This document shows, piece after piece, positions 24,209 through 34,521 of a stretch of DNA of 64,000 nucleotides. Made by a program: the position numbers and the translations under genes. The stretch comes from Aaosphaeria pasadenensis (Eukaryota > Ascomycota > Dothideomycetes > Pleosporales). The stretch covers positions 1,108,041 through 1,172,040 of the forward strand of contig JAKLMB010000010.1 in NCBI GenBank assembly GCA_022813625.1, read 5' to 3'. Numbering within the stretch: the stretch's first letter is position 1; each line of letters begins with the position of its first letter. The notes under the pieces are model-generated. The model worked only from the letters and a program-made list of their open reading frames with translations, had not been told where the DNA came from and searched no databases.

Positions 24209-25338
24209 CTTTACCAGAACGAACTATCCAGTATGAACATACCTCAAATTAGCATACCATTTCCAGATCACTTACACATATAAATAGAAAAGCTCTTCCT
24301 CGTTACACTTTGAATGCGGAATTTCCTTTTCACATGAAAGCTGCGATAGGAGATAATGAGTAACGTCAGAACATTAAGGAAAATGCGAGATACAAGTTAT
24401 TATAGCATCTGCAACCGGGAACTAGAAATCGACGGCGAGGGCACTGTTGGAGTGTTGCAAACGTCTGATGAAATGAACTTGCGCATGATTGTTGGTTCTG
24501 CAACGAAGATTTTGAGAGATACGATTAGTCTGTTCTGTCGAATAACAAGGATGACGTATTTAGTAGATATTTCTGCAGTCATTGAACACTAGAGATAAAC
24601 AAATGTTTCTACATATGTCTTGTAACCATGTAAGTTCATGCTGAGAATGTATTCTGTCCACATGAATGATGTGCATCTCATCGGCATTTACAAACCAACA
24701 TTCGCGCGAGGTAGCCCGAGCGCAAGATACGATCCGGATCCACTCAGTGTATCTGGCCATGAGCCTTACAACCGGATTGTTTCTGCTTGGTAGAAATTTG
24801 CTATAGCAAAGTAAGATGTAATTGCAACATTGGAGGTAAAAAAAAATGTGCCACCGGCTCAAGCTTGTGAGTCCTTGGCAGTCATCATCTGAAGGATGAT
24901 ATGGAATGTAGTATAGAATCCAGCATCCAGAATATGGAAACCTTCCAGGGTGTCTCGGATATTAAATTCCGAAGGTCTGAGGACGATAGAGGTATGAAAT
25001 CAGTGATACCCAGGTGACACAGTATCACTTATACAGTAGCCATATCCGTTAGAGTTGAAAACCTTAGTCATATGTAAGGTCACCACTTTAATAAATTTCG
25101 TCACTATTCAATACTGATCATCAACTTTTGACTGATTGCTCAAGGGATTGTGACTGCTGTGCCGCATGATTAGGTCGGAAGTAACGGAAAGCCGCCACCC
25201 CAATAACCCTGAACAGATAAATGCTGCCGTTAACTGTTCTTGTAAACAACTATATACATGCAGTACGACTTGTACGTGGAACATCGTTGTTGTTACCAAA
25301 AAGTTCATCCCGGTTCTGATTCACAAACCTCTTCCATT
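24209..25338. other. AT-rich intergenic region
   Basis: 1.1 kb with no supported gene; short ORFs only. Marks the start of the gene-poor stretch. Confidence 0.45.
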
Positions 25339-26919
25339 ATGGGTGCAGAGGTAAGCTCAGGGCTCATCATACTCTTTCTCGCTATCGTATACTTTGTTCG
25401 ACGCCAACGGCACAGGGGTGCTGTTGCGCACCACTATAAAACATCACTACCAGTGAAGCATAGACCGATGGAGCCGCTCACTGGATTAGACTTCCAGATG
25501 AGAATTCATATGGACATACCCTCCCTCTATCGTCTCCATCGGCGATATGGTAAAACGTTCCAGGTCGGCACCTTCGTAAGCCACCCCGCCGTCGTTACCA
25601 TCGCGACAGAGAACCTCAAAGAAATCAACACATCCAAAGTCTTCGGGGTGGAACCCATGCGACTAGCCGGAATGGAGACCTTTTGCGGCCGCGGCTTCAT
25701 CACAACTGACGGCGAGACCTGGAAGCGATCCCGAAGGCTGCTCAAGCCTTCGTTCGAGCGAAGCAATCTGCAGGACCTGAGCATACTATCCCGTGAGGTT
25801 GATAGTTTTCTGGAGAGGTTGACGAAGGATGGGTCAACGGTAGATTTGCAACTTATGCTTCACGTCATGGTAAGAAGTCTTGATCCCATGATACTCACGC
25901 TAACACAAGGTATCATTCAGTTTTCAAATTCGGCCTTGTCTTTTATCCTCGGTCCACATCCATTCGAGGTGTCCGCTTCCGCCCCTCTCACCCCGGATGA
26001 ATTCGTTAGGTCGTTTCATGATGGCCTTCTCTACAGTATGTTTCGTACAGTGCTCGGGAGAGCATGGAACATTCTTCCACAAGCCAAATATATCAACGCC
26101 TGCGTAAGGACACATAAATTTATAGATTACTATGTGGAGAAAATGTTTGATGACAAACTCACGACTGGGGTTATAAACAATACGGGCTCCAGCTTGAGAA
26201 ATATGCAGAGTTTGATGCAGGCACTTTCATCACAGACTAATGACCGGGACTACATCCGATATCAGGTCATACAAGGCCTCATGGCAGCTCAGGACACAAC
26301 TTCAGAGCTATTAACAAATAGCTTTTTTCTCCTAGCACGTCATCCTAAATACTGGGAGCGCCTTCGTACCGAAGTCACCCAGCAAGGCAATGCATTCTTT
26401 CAGGTCGACAAATTTACGAATTCAACACTAATCAGAAATGTTCTTTTAGAAAGTAATTATACGGTTTCAAAATTAACAGTACGATAGCTAATGATTCATC
26501 CAGCGCTCCGTCTGTATCCCATCTTCCCGCTCCTGGGCCGCATAGCCCTCCAAGACACACAACTCCCTGTTAGCGGCGGTTCCGATCAAAATCATCCGAT
26601 GTTCATTCCGAAGGGGACGATGGTAATCATGAGTTACTACGCCGTGCATCGCAATAACGCTGTATTTGGGAATGATATTGATGCCTTCAGACCGGATCGG
26701 TGGGAGAGTATTCGACCGTCCCAATGGGAATTCTATGGGTTTGGCGCAGGATATAGGGCTTGTTTGGGGCAACAAAAGGCAATGATTGAGTCGTCGTATG
26801 TGCTTGTTAGGATGGCATACGCGCTCGAGAAAATTCAGAGTAGGGATAGTCAAGAGTGGAAGGGGGAGTTGAAGTTGACGTGCAAGAGCGCACACGGATG
26901 TAAAGCTGCTTTCAACTAA
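25339..26919 (+). CDS. Cytochrome P450, CYP52-clade-like
   Basis: ER-anchored P450, 492 aa: join(25339..25869, 25921..26452, 26504..26919). The ATG at 25339 is followed by a membrane anchor (GLIILFLAIVYFV). Intron 1 is 51 bp and contains no stop in frame, so unspliced reading also stays open; splicing at GTAAGA..CATTCAG gives the expected helix. Intron 2 must use the acceptor at 26503, which restores the ExxR motif as ETLRLYP; other acceptors lose it. Other motifs: EPLTGLDF near the N-terminus, I-helix MAAQDTTSE, PDRW, and haem loop FGAGYRACLGQQ. The GLDF and CLGQQ forms resemble CYP52-like alkane/fatty-acid omega-hydroxylases (inference). Confidence 0.87.
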
Positions 26920-27442
26920 AGTTGACGAATAAACAATGAGGATCGAAATTAATGTCTAAGATAGTTTCTCATTACTATGAGTGGAACAGAATAATCGTGT
27001 TATAAATTGGAACACCTCCAAAATCCGTAGAGTATATCGGGAGGGTAGCGCTGTAGATTTCTGATGCATTTGATAGGTAGACGATTGGTGTGAGCGCTCC
27101 TCTCCAAATTATGTTCTAATAACATGTGAAGTTTTGCTAAAGAGTGGCTTGATCTTAGCCTTAACCAGCTCTGCCGACTCAGGTGATTGTGGGACCACAA
27201 CACTTCTCAAGTGAGCAAACACTTGATCATGTTATGATGTAAGAATGCAAGATATGCATGTGAAGAGTTGTTCTAAAAGCTACAAGAGAGGGGCTCCTGT
27301 TTCAGTAAATCTAACCCCAATCTCCTCACCCCAATCTTCTGCAATTACATCTATGCAATTAACAGGGACTGTGTTGTATTACACTTATCAATTTTTCTGC
27401 CTTCCGCCATTGTGAGGAAACGCCTTGCTACGAACGCTCGCC
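26920..27442. other. Intergenic, no gene seen
   Basis: AT-rich spacer between the P450 and alcohol dehydrogenase genes, same strand. Confidence 0.4.
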
Positions 27443-28537
27443 ATGAAAGCTCTCACATATCAGGGCGCGAACAACCCGCCACAGCTTTCAGCAGTCCCAG
27501 ACCCAAAGCTGCAGAGTCCTAAGGATGCAATAGTAAAAATGAAATACTCCTCAATCTGCGGCACTGACCTTCACATACTAAAAGGCGATGTACCTACTAT
27601 TCCCGCAGGCCGAATCTTGGGCCATGAAGGTGTCGGCACGATTGCATCTGTCGGTGCTGGCGTACAGTCGTTCAAAGAAGGCGATGATGTGCTGATATCT
27701 TGCATTTCTAGCTGCGGGACATGCGACCCCTGTAAGAGAGGGATTTATTCTCATTGCGAGACGGGTGGTTGGTGCCTTGGAAACAAGATCGATGGTACGC
27801 AAGCAGAATATGTTCGGATACCCAATGCGGAAAACAGTCTGTACAAGGTCTCACCTGGCAAAGACGAAGAAGCATTAGTTATGCTTTCTGATGCATTCCC
27901 AACTGGATTCGAATGCGGTGTCCTAAATGGAAAGATTGTACCCGGATCATCTGTGGCAATTGTCGGTGCCGGTCCAGTTGGCCTTACTGCTCTGATCACT
28001 GCACAACTGTACTCTCCGAACATAGTTGTCATGATCGATGGCAATGAAAACAGACTTGAGGTAGCCCAAAGCTTTGGAGCTACACACACCGCGAGCCCGT
28101 CCAAAGCAGTTGATGTTGTGAATGAAGCTACGTCAGGCAAAGGTTGCGACACTGTGATAGAAGCGGTTGGTATACCGTCTACCTTCCATCAATGCCAGGA
28201 ACTGGTTGCAATAGGCGGGACTATTGCAAACATTGGCGTCCATGGCGTAAAGGCCTATCTGCATCTTGAAAATCTTTGGGATAGGAATATCAGTAAGTAT
28301 ATTATATTTGCTTGAACTAAGCAAGTGACTTGAGCGTACTAATGCAACGCAGCAATTACAACGAAGCTAGTAGATACTACGTCAACTTTGATGTTGTTGA
28401 GGCTATTAGCTAGGGGGAAATTACCAGCCATGGATCTAATTACGCATCGATTTAGATTCGATGATGTAGTAGAGGCATATGCAACAGTCGAAAAAGCTTC
28501 TGAAGCAAAAGTTGTGAAGATACTTATTGAGATGTAA
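27443..28537 (+). CDS. Zinc-dependent alcohol dehydrogenase (MDR family)
   Basis: Medium-chain NAD(P)-dependent dehydrogenase, 344 aa: join(27443..28292, 28353..28537), with an ACTAAT branch site in the 60-bp intron. Catalytic zinc ligands: Cys in SICGTDLH and the GHE motif in ILGHEGVG. Structural zinc Cys cluster: CGTCDPCKRGIYSHC. Cofactor fold: GAGPVGL, then an acidic residue in VVMIDGNENR, favouring NAD over NADP. It resembles bacterial-type secondary alcohol or butanediol dehydrogenases; substrate unknown. An in-frame non-ATG extension exists upstream, but MKALTYQG is the standard family start. Confidence 0.88.
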
Positions 28538-29318
28538 AACAAAGGGAGAGGGAGGAATACGAACCCCAACACTCTCAGTCTACTAGGTAATAGCTGATTT
28601 GATACAGAGAGGTGTGCTTTGATGTCTAATAGTCCAGTTGTTACTTGTTCGTTGGTTATAATAACTACCAAATATTTCGAATTCAGCACTACAAGTTATC
28701 TCGAGGCAACTTAAACTTACCTTCCTGATATTGTAATCCTGCTCTTTCACAAGCTATATCGATAATCTACCTACTGGTTGGCCTAATTCTTTCACCATTC
28801 AACGGCACATCTGCAGGGTACAACTATGCCAGTGCATTTCCTACTGAGTTGACCTTATTGCTAATATGTGTTGCTGCATAGTTACTTATTGTATTGTACG
28901 TCTTCTTCCTCACTAAGGATGTTAATCATGAATCTAAGAGACTACTTCATATACATTCAATAGCTTCATCCTGCCGTTGCAGAATTTGCTACTAGTGCTG
29001 CAAGCTCGTTTATGATGTGGTAATCTGTTGCTGTTCTCCAAGCATTCAGTCAACGAAACCAATGGCTGTGTAAAGGTCTCGGTATAGGGATGTTACCTGA
29101 TATTGTCAAGACACCTTTTCACATGTAAAGATTGGCTAGGCTTGAGAGTAAGACATGTATTCTTGACTTACCTTGAGACTGGTTAGTATAGTTTTGTTTA
29201 GATTTAATTACTCCTGCGCTGCGAAATCGATTTTTTGCTTCAATATAGTAAACATGTCCTTTTATTTTTATTACTAGCAAATTGTGCTTTTATTAGGCTG
29301 TTATCCAGATCCTAATGT
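28538..29318. other. AT-rich intergenic region with a broken ORF
   Basis: No intact gene. Contains one open stretch with membrane-protein character at 28729-28995 (separate entry). Confidence 0.45.
28729..28995 (+). pseudogene. Possible remnant of a membrane transporter
   Basis: Reading from 28729 gives two hydrophobic stretches around a polar loop: AISIIYLLVGLILSPFNG, then a Tyr/Phe-rich loop, then TELTLLLICVAA, a TAG at 28879-28881, and LLIVLYVFFLTKDV continuing in the same frame to a stop at 28993. No ATG begins it and a TGA lies just upstream. The hydrophobic spacing looks like the last two helices of a permease, interrupted by one nonsense codon. I cannot name the family. It could also be chance composition in AT-rich DNA. 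Confidence 0.25.
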
Positions 29319-30293
29319 CTACTGTATGTTACCATCAACTCTCTTCTTTATCTCACTTGCTGAATGCTGCAACCTCTGTTTATCAAAAGATCCCAAGGAT
29401 ACTGGTAATGTACTCTCAATTCCAGACCTTCCGAGTACAGCAGGCATACTCAAAGCACAACCGAGGTTTTCCTGCATGTAACTAACTGGGTATACCTGTC
29501 GCCGATCCAAAAGAATAGAAGTGCATATAGCAGAGACGGCAGACGCTATACCATAGGCAATAGCACCCTTCTCTTCAATAATCTGCTCTCCTTTGCGTCT
29601 GCAATCCTGGCTAATTTTGTCCCTGTCTATTGGATCTGAAGGTGACAGTTCATTAATCGACACACCCCCAACGTTAACTAGGTGCCACGGGACAAATTGA
29701 GATTCACCGTGTTTGCCTAATATCATAGCGTCGACTGAGGTTGCAGCCACCTGAATAGCATAAGTATTTGCCTTCGTTGGATGAACAGGACAATTACTGA
29801 CTCCAAATTGGTTGGCTAGCAGCCCCCTTAGCCGAATAGATTCAAGGAAAGTACCCGTACCAATTACCTGGGTAGGCGGAAGGTGCGAAAGCCGTTGCGC
29901 TATTGTTGTCAACGTATCTACAGGATGGGATACGACAAGTAGGATTGCATTCTGTTTGAATGGATTTATGGCTTCGATGACGTTGTGTAGCGTCGCAGCG
30001 CTTCGGTCCCTGTATTGCAAGGTCGTTTCTCCTATACCTCTTTTTGCTGCTGCTGCAAAGATAACGATATCTGCTTGTGAAGCTTCTCTATACGTTGCGG
30101 CTTCGATGTGAGTCCCGTTCTGTTCCTTGAAGGCTGAGTCGCTGAGATCTTTTACTTGGCCGTCCAGATGTGAAGATCTGTTATCGACCAGGAGTAGTTT
30201 GGCACAGACATTATTGAGAATCAGAGCGTAGGCTGCTGCTGCACCAACCTCACCAACACCAATAATTGCAATTGTCAGAGTCATTGAAGACAA
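29319..30293 (-). CDS. Lactate/malate dehydrogenase-like protein with altered active site
   Basis: Intronless 324-aa member of the LDH/MDH superfamily, cytosolic by lack of a presequence. The NAD fold is intact: IIGVGEVGAAAAYAL and an acidic residue in LLLVDNR. The active site departs from the family: SNPVD reads SHPVD (Asn140 to His); GTxLDxxRxR reads GTFLESIRLR (Asp168 to Glu, Arg171 kept); the mobile loop reads AKRGIGETTLQY, giving Arg at the specificity position 102 (as in malate dehydrogenases) but Thr instead of the conserved Arg109; His195 is kept in GKHGES. It may be a divergent 2-hydroxyacid dehydrogenase or a non-classical enzyme. Two start codons 9 nt apart (30293, 30284). Neighbours: PEP synthase and a racemase-like remnant. 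Confidence 0.78.
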   Translation of the reverse strand: MSSMTLTIAIIGVGEVGAAAAYALILNNVCAKLLLVDNRSSHLDGQVKDLSDSAFKEQNGTHIEAATYREASQADIVIFAAAAKRGIGETTLQYRDRSAATLHNVIEAINPFKQNAILLVVSHPVDTLTTIAQRLSHLPPTQVIGTGTFLESIRLRGLLANQFGVSNCPVHPTKANTYAIQVAATSVDAMILGKHGESQFVPWHLVNVGGVSINELSPSDPIDRDKISQDCRRKGEQIIEEKGAIAYGIASAVSAICTSILLDRRQVYPVSYMQENLGCALSMPAVLGRSGIESTLPVSLGSFDKQRLQHSASEIKKRVDGNIQ

Positions 30294-30498
30294 TGTTTGG
30301 TGGTGAGTTCGTTAGGTGCTAGGCTTTGGGAAAAGCTCTCGGTTGTTTGATTGTTGATTTGGCGTTTGAAAGAAGGGCGATAAAGGTGTATTTCGATTAT
30401 TGATTAGTATGAGGCAATTCAAGGTGCCTTTGATTGACGGTTCGAGTGTTATGCTTGACCATCTCTAGTTTATACGGTGCTGGGATTGCTCCACAACC

Positions 30499-30940
30499 TC
30501 ACATGAACCAAGGAACAACCTCTTTACAAAGCAGCCCATCGGGAAGCACCGCATCTGGCCCTACAATCTTTGGATTAATGAAGTCTAGATCATGGCCGAG
30601 TGCATATATTTTATCAAGCAATGCCCGATTTGAAGCAACTTGTTTTGTCATAACGGGAGCGCTAACGTCATGGCATGCCAGAGTCATGGTACCCCAAACC
30701 CCGCATCGTTCTTTCTTCTGGCCTAGATCCCCGCAACGTACTCGTAGGTTCTAAAAGAAAACCCTTCCATAATAACGGGAGAGCTAATTGGATGCCACGA
30801 AAGATAGATGAGACTAAACGTACAGTACCCCATATCATCACGCCATCTGCATTGATATCATGATACTCGTACCATTTTTGTGATATTTGATCAGCTATCT
30901 GATCAATATCATGCAGCAAACACGTTGTTGTAAAGGTGGG
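30499..30940 (-). pseudogene. Remnant resembling Asp/Glu racemase / maleate isomerase family
   Basis: Two open segments, complement(30824..30940) and complement(30499..30750), join in frame across a 73-bp intron-like gap with a GTACGT donor and TCTTTTAG acceptor, ending at TGA. The product (about 122 aa) has INADGVMIWGTNLR, then SAPVMTKQVASNRALLDKI and ALG. This is the order and spacing pattern of the C-terminal half of arylmalonate decarboxylase/maleate isomerase proteins (ADAxxxxCTNLR ... PVxTSNQALLWxxLRLAG). The position of the catalytic Cys before TNLR is Gly here. The N-terminal half of such a protein would overlap the PEP synthase gene on the other strand, and I see no suitable exons, so it looks truncated. 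Assignment is by motif resemblance only. Confidence 0.35.
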
Positions 30941-31128
30941 CTATTATAGTTTCCCAAATAGACGGACAAAGGTTTTCCAAGTGACCGAGATTCTTCTCAC
31001 GTATGGACGTTCCCGGGCTATAACTATGGCTCAGCAAACTCAGAGCCAATCTTGAATGTAAGTTAATTGCGACTATCATTAGCAATTTCCTCTTGTGTAC
31101 CTCTTTTGTTTTGCGTACTTCGAACAAC

Positions 31129-33564
31129 ATGACAACCAATGATAGCGACCAGAGGCCTTCAAACAAAGGCACACCTCTAGTCTATGAATTCGAAAAGATT
31201 TCGCGCAATGATGTTAACATCGTCGGCGGAAAAAATGCTTCACTGGGCGAAATGATTCGCGAGTTAGGAAAAGAAGGAGTGGCTGTTCCCCCTGGATTTG
31301 CGACCACGTCCCAGTGCTACTGGGAGTTTTTACACTACAACAACATCAACGAGAGACTCGAGGAGTTAATCCGGGACTGGCAAGCACGGAAGATTAGTCT
31401 TGCAGAAACCGGCAGATGTGCCCGAGACCTATTCCTCAGAGCAGAGTGGCCAAAAGAAGCAAAAGAGACCATCAGTTTGGCCTATGATTCGCTATCAACG
31501 AAAGTCGGAATTGTGTCTGTAGACGTTGCCGTACGCTCTAGTGCAACCGCCGAGGATCTTCCTGAGGCAAGTTTCGCGGGCCAACAAGACACTTTCCTGA
31601 ACATTTCGGGGAAGCCAACCTTATTGCAGGCTTGCCAAAGATGCTATGCATCCCTATTTACCGATAGAGCGATATCCTATCGACAAACTAGAGGATTTGA
31701 CCACTTGAAGGTTGCGCTATCCATCGGGGTTCAACAGATGGTCCGCTCCGACCTCAGTGGCTCAGGCGTCATGTTTTCCATCGACACCGAAAGTGGGTTT
31801 GAAAAGATTGTCTTAATAAATGCAGCTTGGGGCCTTGGAGAGAATGTTGTACAAGGGGCTGTAAATCCAGACGAGTATCAAATTTTCAAACCTTTTCTTA
31901 ACGAGACTGGCTTAGTTCCGATCATCGAGAAGAGGCTCGGTGGGAAGGAGAGAAAGATGGTGTATAGCGAAGGAGAGTCGGCAACGAGGAATGTGCCTAC
32001 TTCGAGATCAGAGCAAGACGTTCTAGTTCTTGACGATGCTGAGATTATTCAGCTCGGTCGATGGGCTTGCACGGTTGAACGCCATTATGGATACCCGGTG
32101 GATATGGAATGGGCGAAAGATGGTATCACTAATCAACTTTTTATCGTGCAAGCTCGTCCAGAGACTGTGCACTCGGTACGAAGAGTAGGGGAATTTCATG
32201 AATATTCAGTAAAAGCCAAGGGCAAGACGTTGGTGACTGGCTGCTCAGTAGGCAATGCAGCTGTGGCAGGACGCGTATGCATGATAGGATCCCCTACAGA
32301 TATTGACACATTCATCGACGGATCGATCCTAGTGACCGAAACAACTGATCCTGACTGGGTTCCGATAATGAAGAAAGCACTAGCCATCGTGACAGATCAT
32401 GGAGGTCGAACGTCACATGCTGCCATCGTCAGTCGAGAGCTTGGAATCACTGCTGTTGTTGGCACGAGTAACGCTACCTACGTTTTGCACACGGGCAAAG
32501 ACATCACCGTTTCCTGCGCCGAGGGAGAGACGGGGTATGTCTACGAAGGCATAGCTGATATCACTTCGGAGTCCATTGACGTTTCAAAACTTCCCGCGAC
32601 AAGTACAAGGGTTATGCTCAACTTAGCAGACCCAAGCGCAGCGAATCGCTGGTGGCGCTTACCTTGCGATGGTATCGGCCTAGCACGAATGGAGTTTGTT
32701 GTGAGCAACCATGTTCGCATCCACCCAATGGCACTTCTGCACCCTGATAGGATAACCGACGAGGCTACTCAGCAGAAAATCAACAAACTTACCACAGGTT
32801 ATGAAGACAAATCGCAGTACTTCGTGGACAAATTAGCCCTTGGCTTTGCCCGCCTGTGTGCCTTGGTATATCCGAAGCCGGCTATTATTCGATTATCAGA
32901 TTTCAAAACCAACGAGTATGCAAATCTCATCGGCGGAAGTTCATTTGAGCCGAAGGAAGAGAATCCAATGATTGGGTGGCGTGGAGCTTCTCGATATTAT
33001 TCTTCGGCATACAAAGACGGCTTCTCCCTGGAATGCAGAGCTATCAAGCGATTGCGGCATGAGATAGGTTTTATGAACGCAGTGGTCATGGTTCCGTTCT
33101 GCCGGACTATCCGAGAGGCGATCAAGGTTCAGAACGAGCTCTCTCGACACGGGCTACGACGTGGAGCGGATGAGTTGCAGATTTACGTGATGTGTGAGAT
33201 TCCATCCAACGTAATACTGGCACAGGAATTCGCGAATCATTTCGATGGGTTCTCAATTGGTTCTAATGATCTTACACAGCTCGTTCTTGGTATCGATCGC
33301 GACTCAGGAGAGCTTTCGTCTCTGTTTTCCGAAAAAGACGATGCAGTCAAGTGGATGATTGCAGAGGCGATAGCAAAAGCACACAAGGCGAAGCGAAAGA
33401 TTGGACTTTGTGGACAAGCACCTAGTAATGATCCGTCATTTGCATCCTTTCTTGTGAAATGCGGCATCGATTCAATCTCTGTTACTCCAAGCAGCTTTAT
33501 TGCAGTCAAATTGAACATTGCTGAGGCAGAACAAGAAAATAGGGAAACTCCTTTCCGTATGTAG
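31129..33564 (+). CDS. ppsA-like: Phosphoenolpyruvate synthase (bacterial type), intronless
   Basis: Pyruvate, water dikinase: pyruvate + ATP + H2O to PEP + AMP + Pi. 811 aa, one exon, close to the about 790 aa of bacterial PpsA. Domain order is complete: N-terminal ATP-binding pyruvate-phosphate-dikinase domain (about 20-345) starting NIVGGKNASLGEM and with RSSATAEDLPEASFAGQQDT; the swivelling phosphohistidine domain with DHGGRTSHAAIVSRELG (His acceptor, about residue 432); and the C-terminal TIM-barrel PEP/pyruvate domain with SIGSNDLTQLVLGIDRD and the conserved CGQAPS near the end. I chose the ATG at 31129; an in-frame ATG at 31093 would add 12 residues. This enzyme is common in bacteria and archaea but rare in fungi, so horizontal acquisition is plausible. 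It could support gluconeogenesis from lactate or pyruvate, bypassing pyruvate carboxylase and PEPCK (inference). Confidence 0.92.
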   Translation: MTTNDSDQRPSNKGTPLVYEFEKISRNDVNIVGGKNASLGEMIRELGKEGVAVPPGFATTSQCYWEFLHYNNINERLEELIRDWQARKISLAETGRCARDLFLRAEWPKEAKETISLAYDSLSTKVGIVSVDVAVRSSATAEDLPEASFAGQQDTFLNISGKPTLLQACQRCYASLFTDRAISYRQTRGFDHLKVALSIGVQQMVRSDLSGSGVMFSIDTESGFEKIVLINAAWGLGENVVQGAVNPDEYQIFKPFLNETGLVPIIEKRLGGKERKMVYSEGESATRNVPTSRSEQDVLVLDDAEIIQLGRWACTVERHYGYPVDMEWAKDGITNQLFIVQARPETVHSVRRVGEFHEYSVKAKGKTLVTGCSVGNAAVAGRVCMIGSPTDIDTFIDGSILVTETTDPDWVPIMKKALAIVTDHGGRTSHAAIVSRELGITAVVGTSNATYVLHTGKDITVSCAEGETGYVYEGIADITSESIDVSKLPATSTRVMLNLADPSAANRWWRLPCDGIGLARMEFVVSNHVRIHPMALLHPDRITDEATQQKINKLTTGYEDKSQYFVDKLALGFARLCALVYPKPAIIRLSDFKTNEYANLIGGSSFEPKEENPMIGWRGASRYYSSAYKDGFSLECRAIKRLRHEIGFMNAVVMVPFCRTIREAIKVQNELSRHGLRRGADELQIYVMCEIPSNVILAQEFANHFDGFSIGSNDLTQLVLGIDRDSGELSSLFSEKDDAVKWMIAEAIAKAHKAKRKIGLCGQAPSNDPSFASFLVKCGIDSISVTPSSFIAVKLNIAEAEQENRETPFRM

Positions 33565-34521
33565 GAGATATTGTTTACCCATTGCAGTAATAGTACAACT
33601 TGTCTGGATTGTATCAGAAGGCTTATATGTTCCTCGCATTTGTCAAGATTGCCCACCTACACTTAATCTTCGACAACAATATAGCGCTGCAATCCAGAGC
33701 GCTGCTCATGTTTTATCACGGGTCGGGTTTGCAGAACGTGATAAAGTGGCTTCTCAACAAGCTGTGTGTTCCCTATTTGCAAGCTAAGCAGATCAGGGAC
33801 GTTTTAGATTCCAACCATAGGGTATCTCCTTGGATAATCCTTGTTCATCGTCGAAAATACCGCCTCCATGATTCCGCTCTACAGAGCCGTCGTTCATATT
33901 GTATAATTCTAGATCTAGCTCGTATGCTCTTTGAGTTGAGGTAGTTCTTCCCTCATTCATTGCAGCCTTCAGGCCAGTAATGATGCAGGGAGGCTAATAT
34001 AAAATGAAGGTTCTGTTGGGCCGTTCGGGTCATGCAAGTACACTTGACAACGGAGATATTTCCGTCAGCCATTATCAAGATAGGATTCCAGTGTATCGGT
34101 GGGCTATTTGTTGATGGAAAAATCCTATTCTATCTTCCAGTGAAACTATAAATTTACACAGATTGCGTTACTCCAGCGTAGGAAGTGCTTTCACATGTTT
34201 ACAGTATAATTGCTTTCATGGTGGTGCTACTTGTATAAGATGATCGTATGAGCATGTGCCCTAGTCTGCACGATCTAGAAGGTACTGAGATGCTATTGGG
34301 CGCCCAGGGCATTAGGTCATATTCTCGACAAGAGTATTGCAACTTTAACATCTGCATATCACATGAGAACATAGTTGCAGAGTCATGGCGTGATCTTGAG
34401 ATACTGTACAAGAAAACGAACGAACTTATAACAGAAGAAATCAGCGCATGTTTTGTTACAATGAGACCAACTTTCATATCAATTGTAAAAATACAAAGCA
34501 ATTTCCCCGTATAACAATACC
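33565..34521. other. AT-rich intergenic region
   Basis: About 950 bp with no supported gene; ORFs on both strands lack motifs. Confidence 0.45.

Noticed and set aside
25870..25920. Reading through P450 intron 1 (25339-26919) as coding, since it is a multiple of three without a stop
   Set aside because: It has a GTAAGA donor, GCTAAC branch and CAG acceptor, and its removal gives the expected P450 helix.
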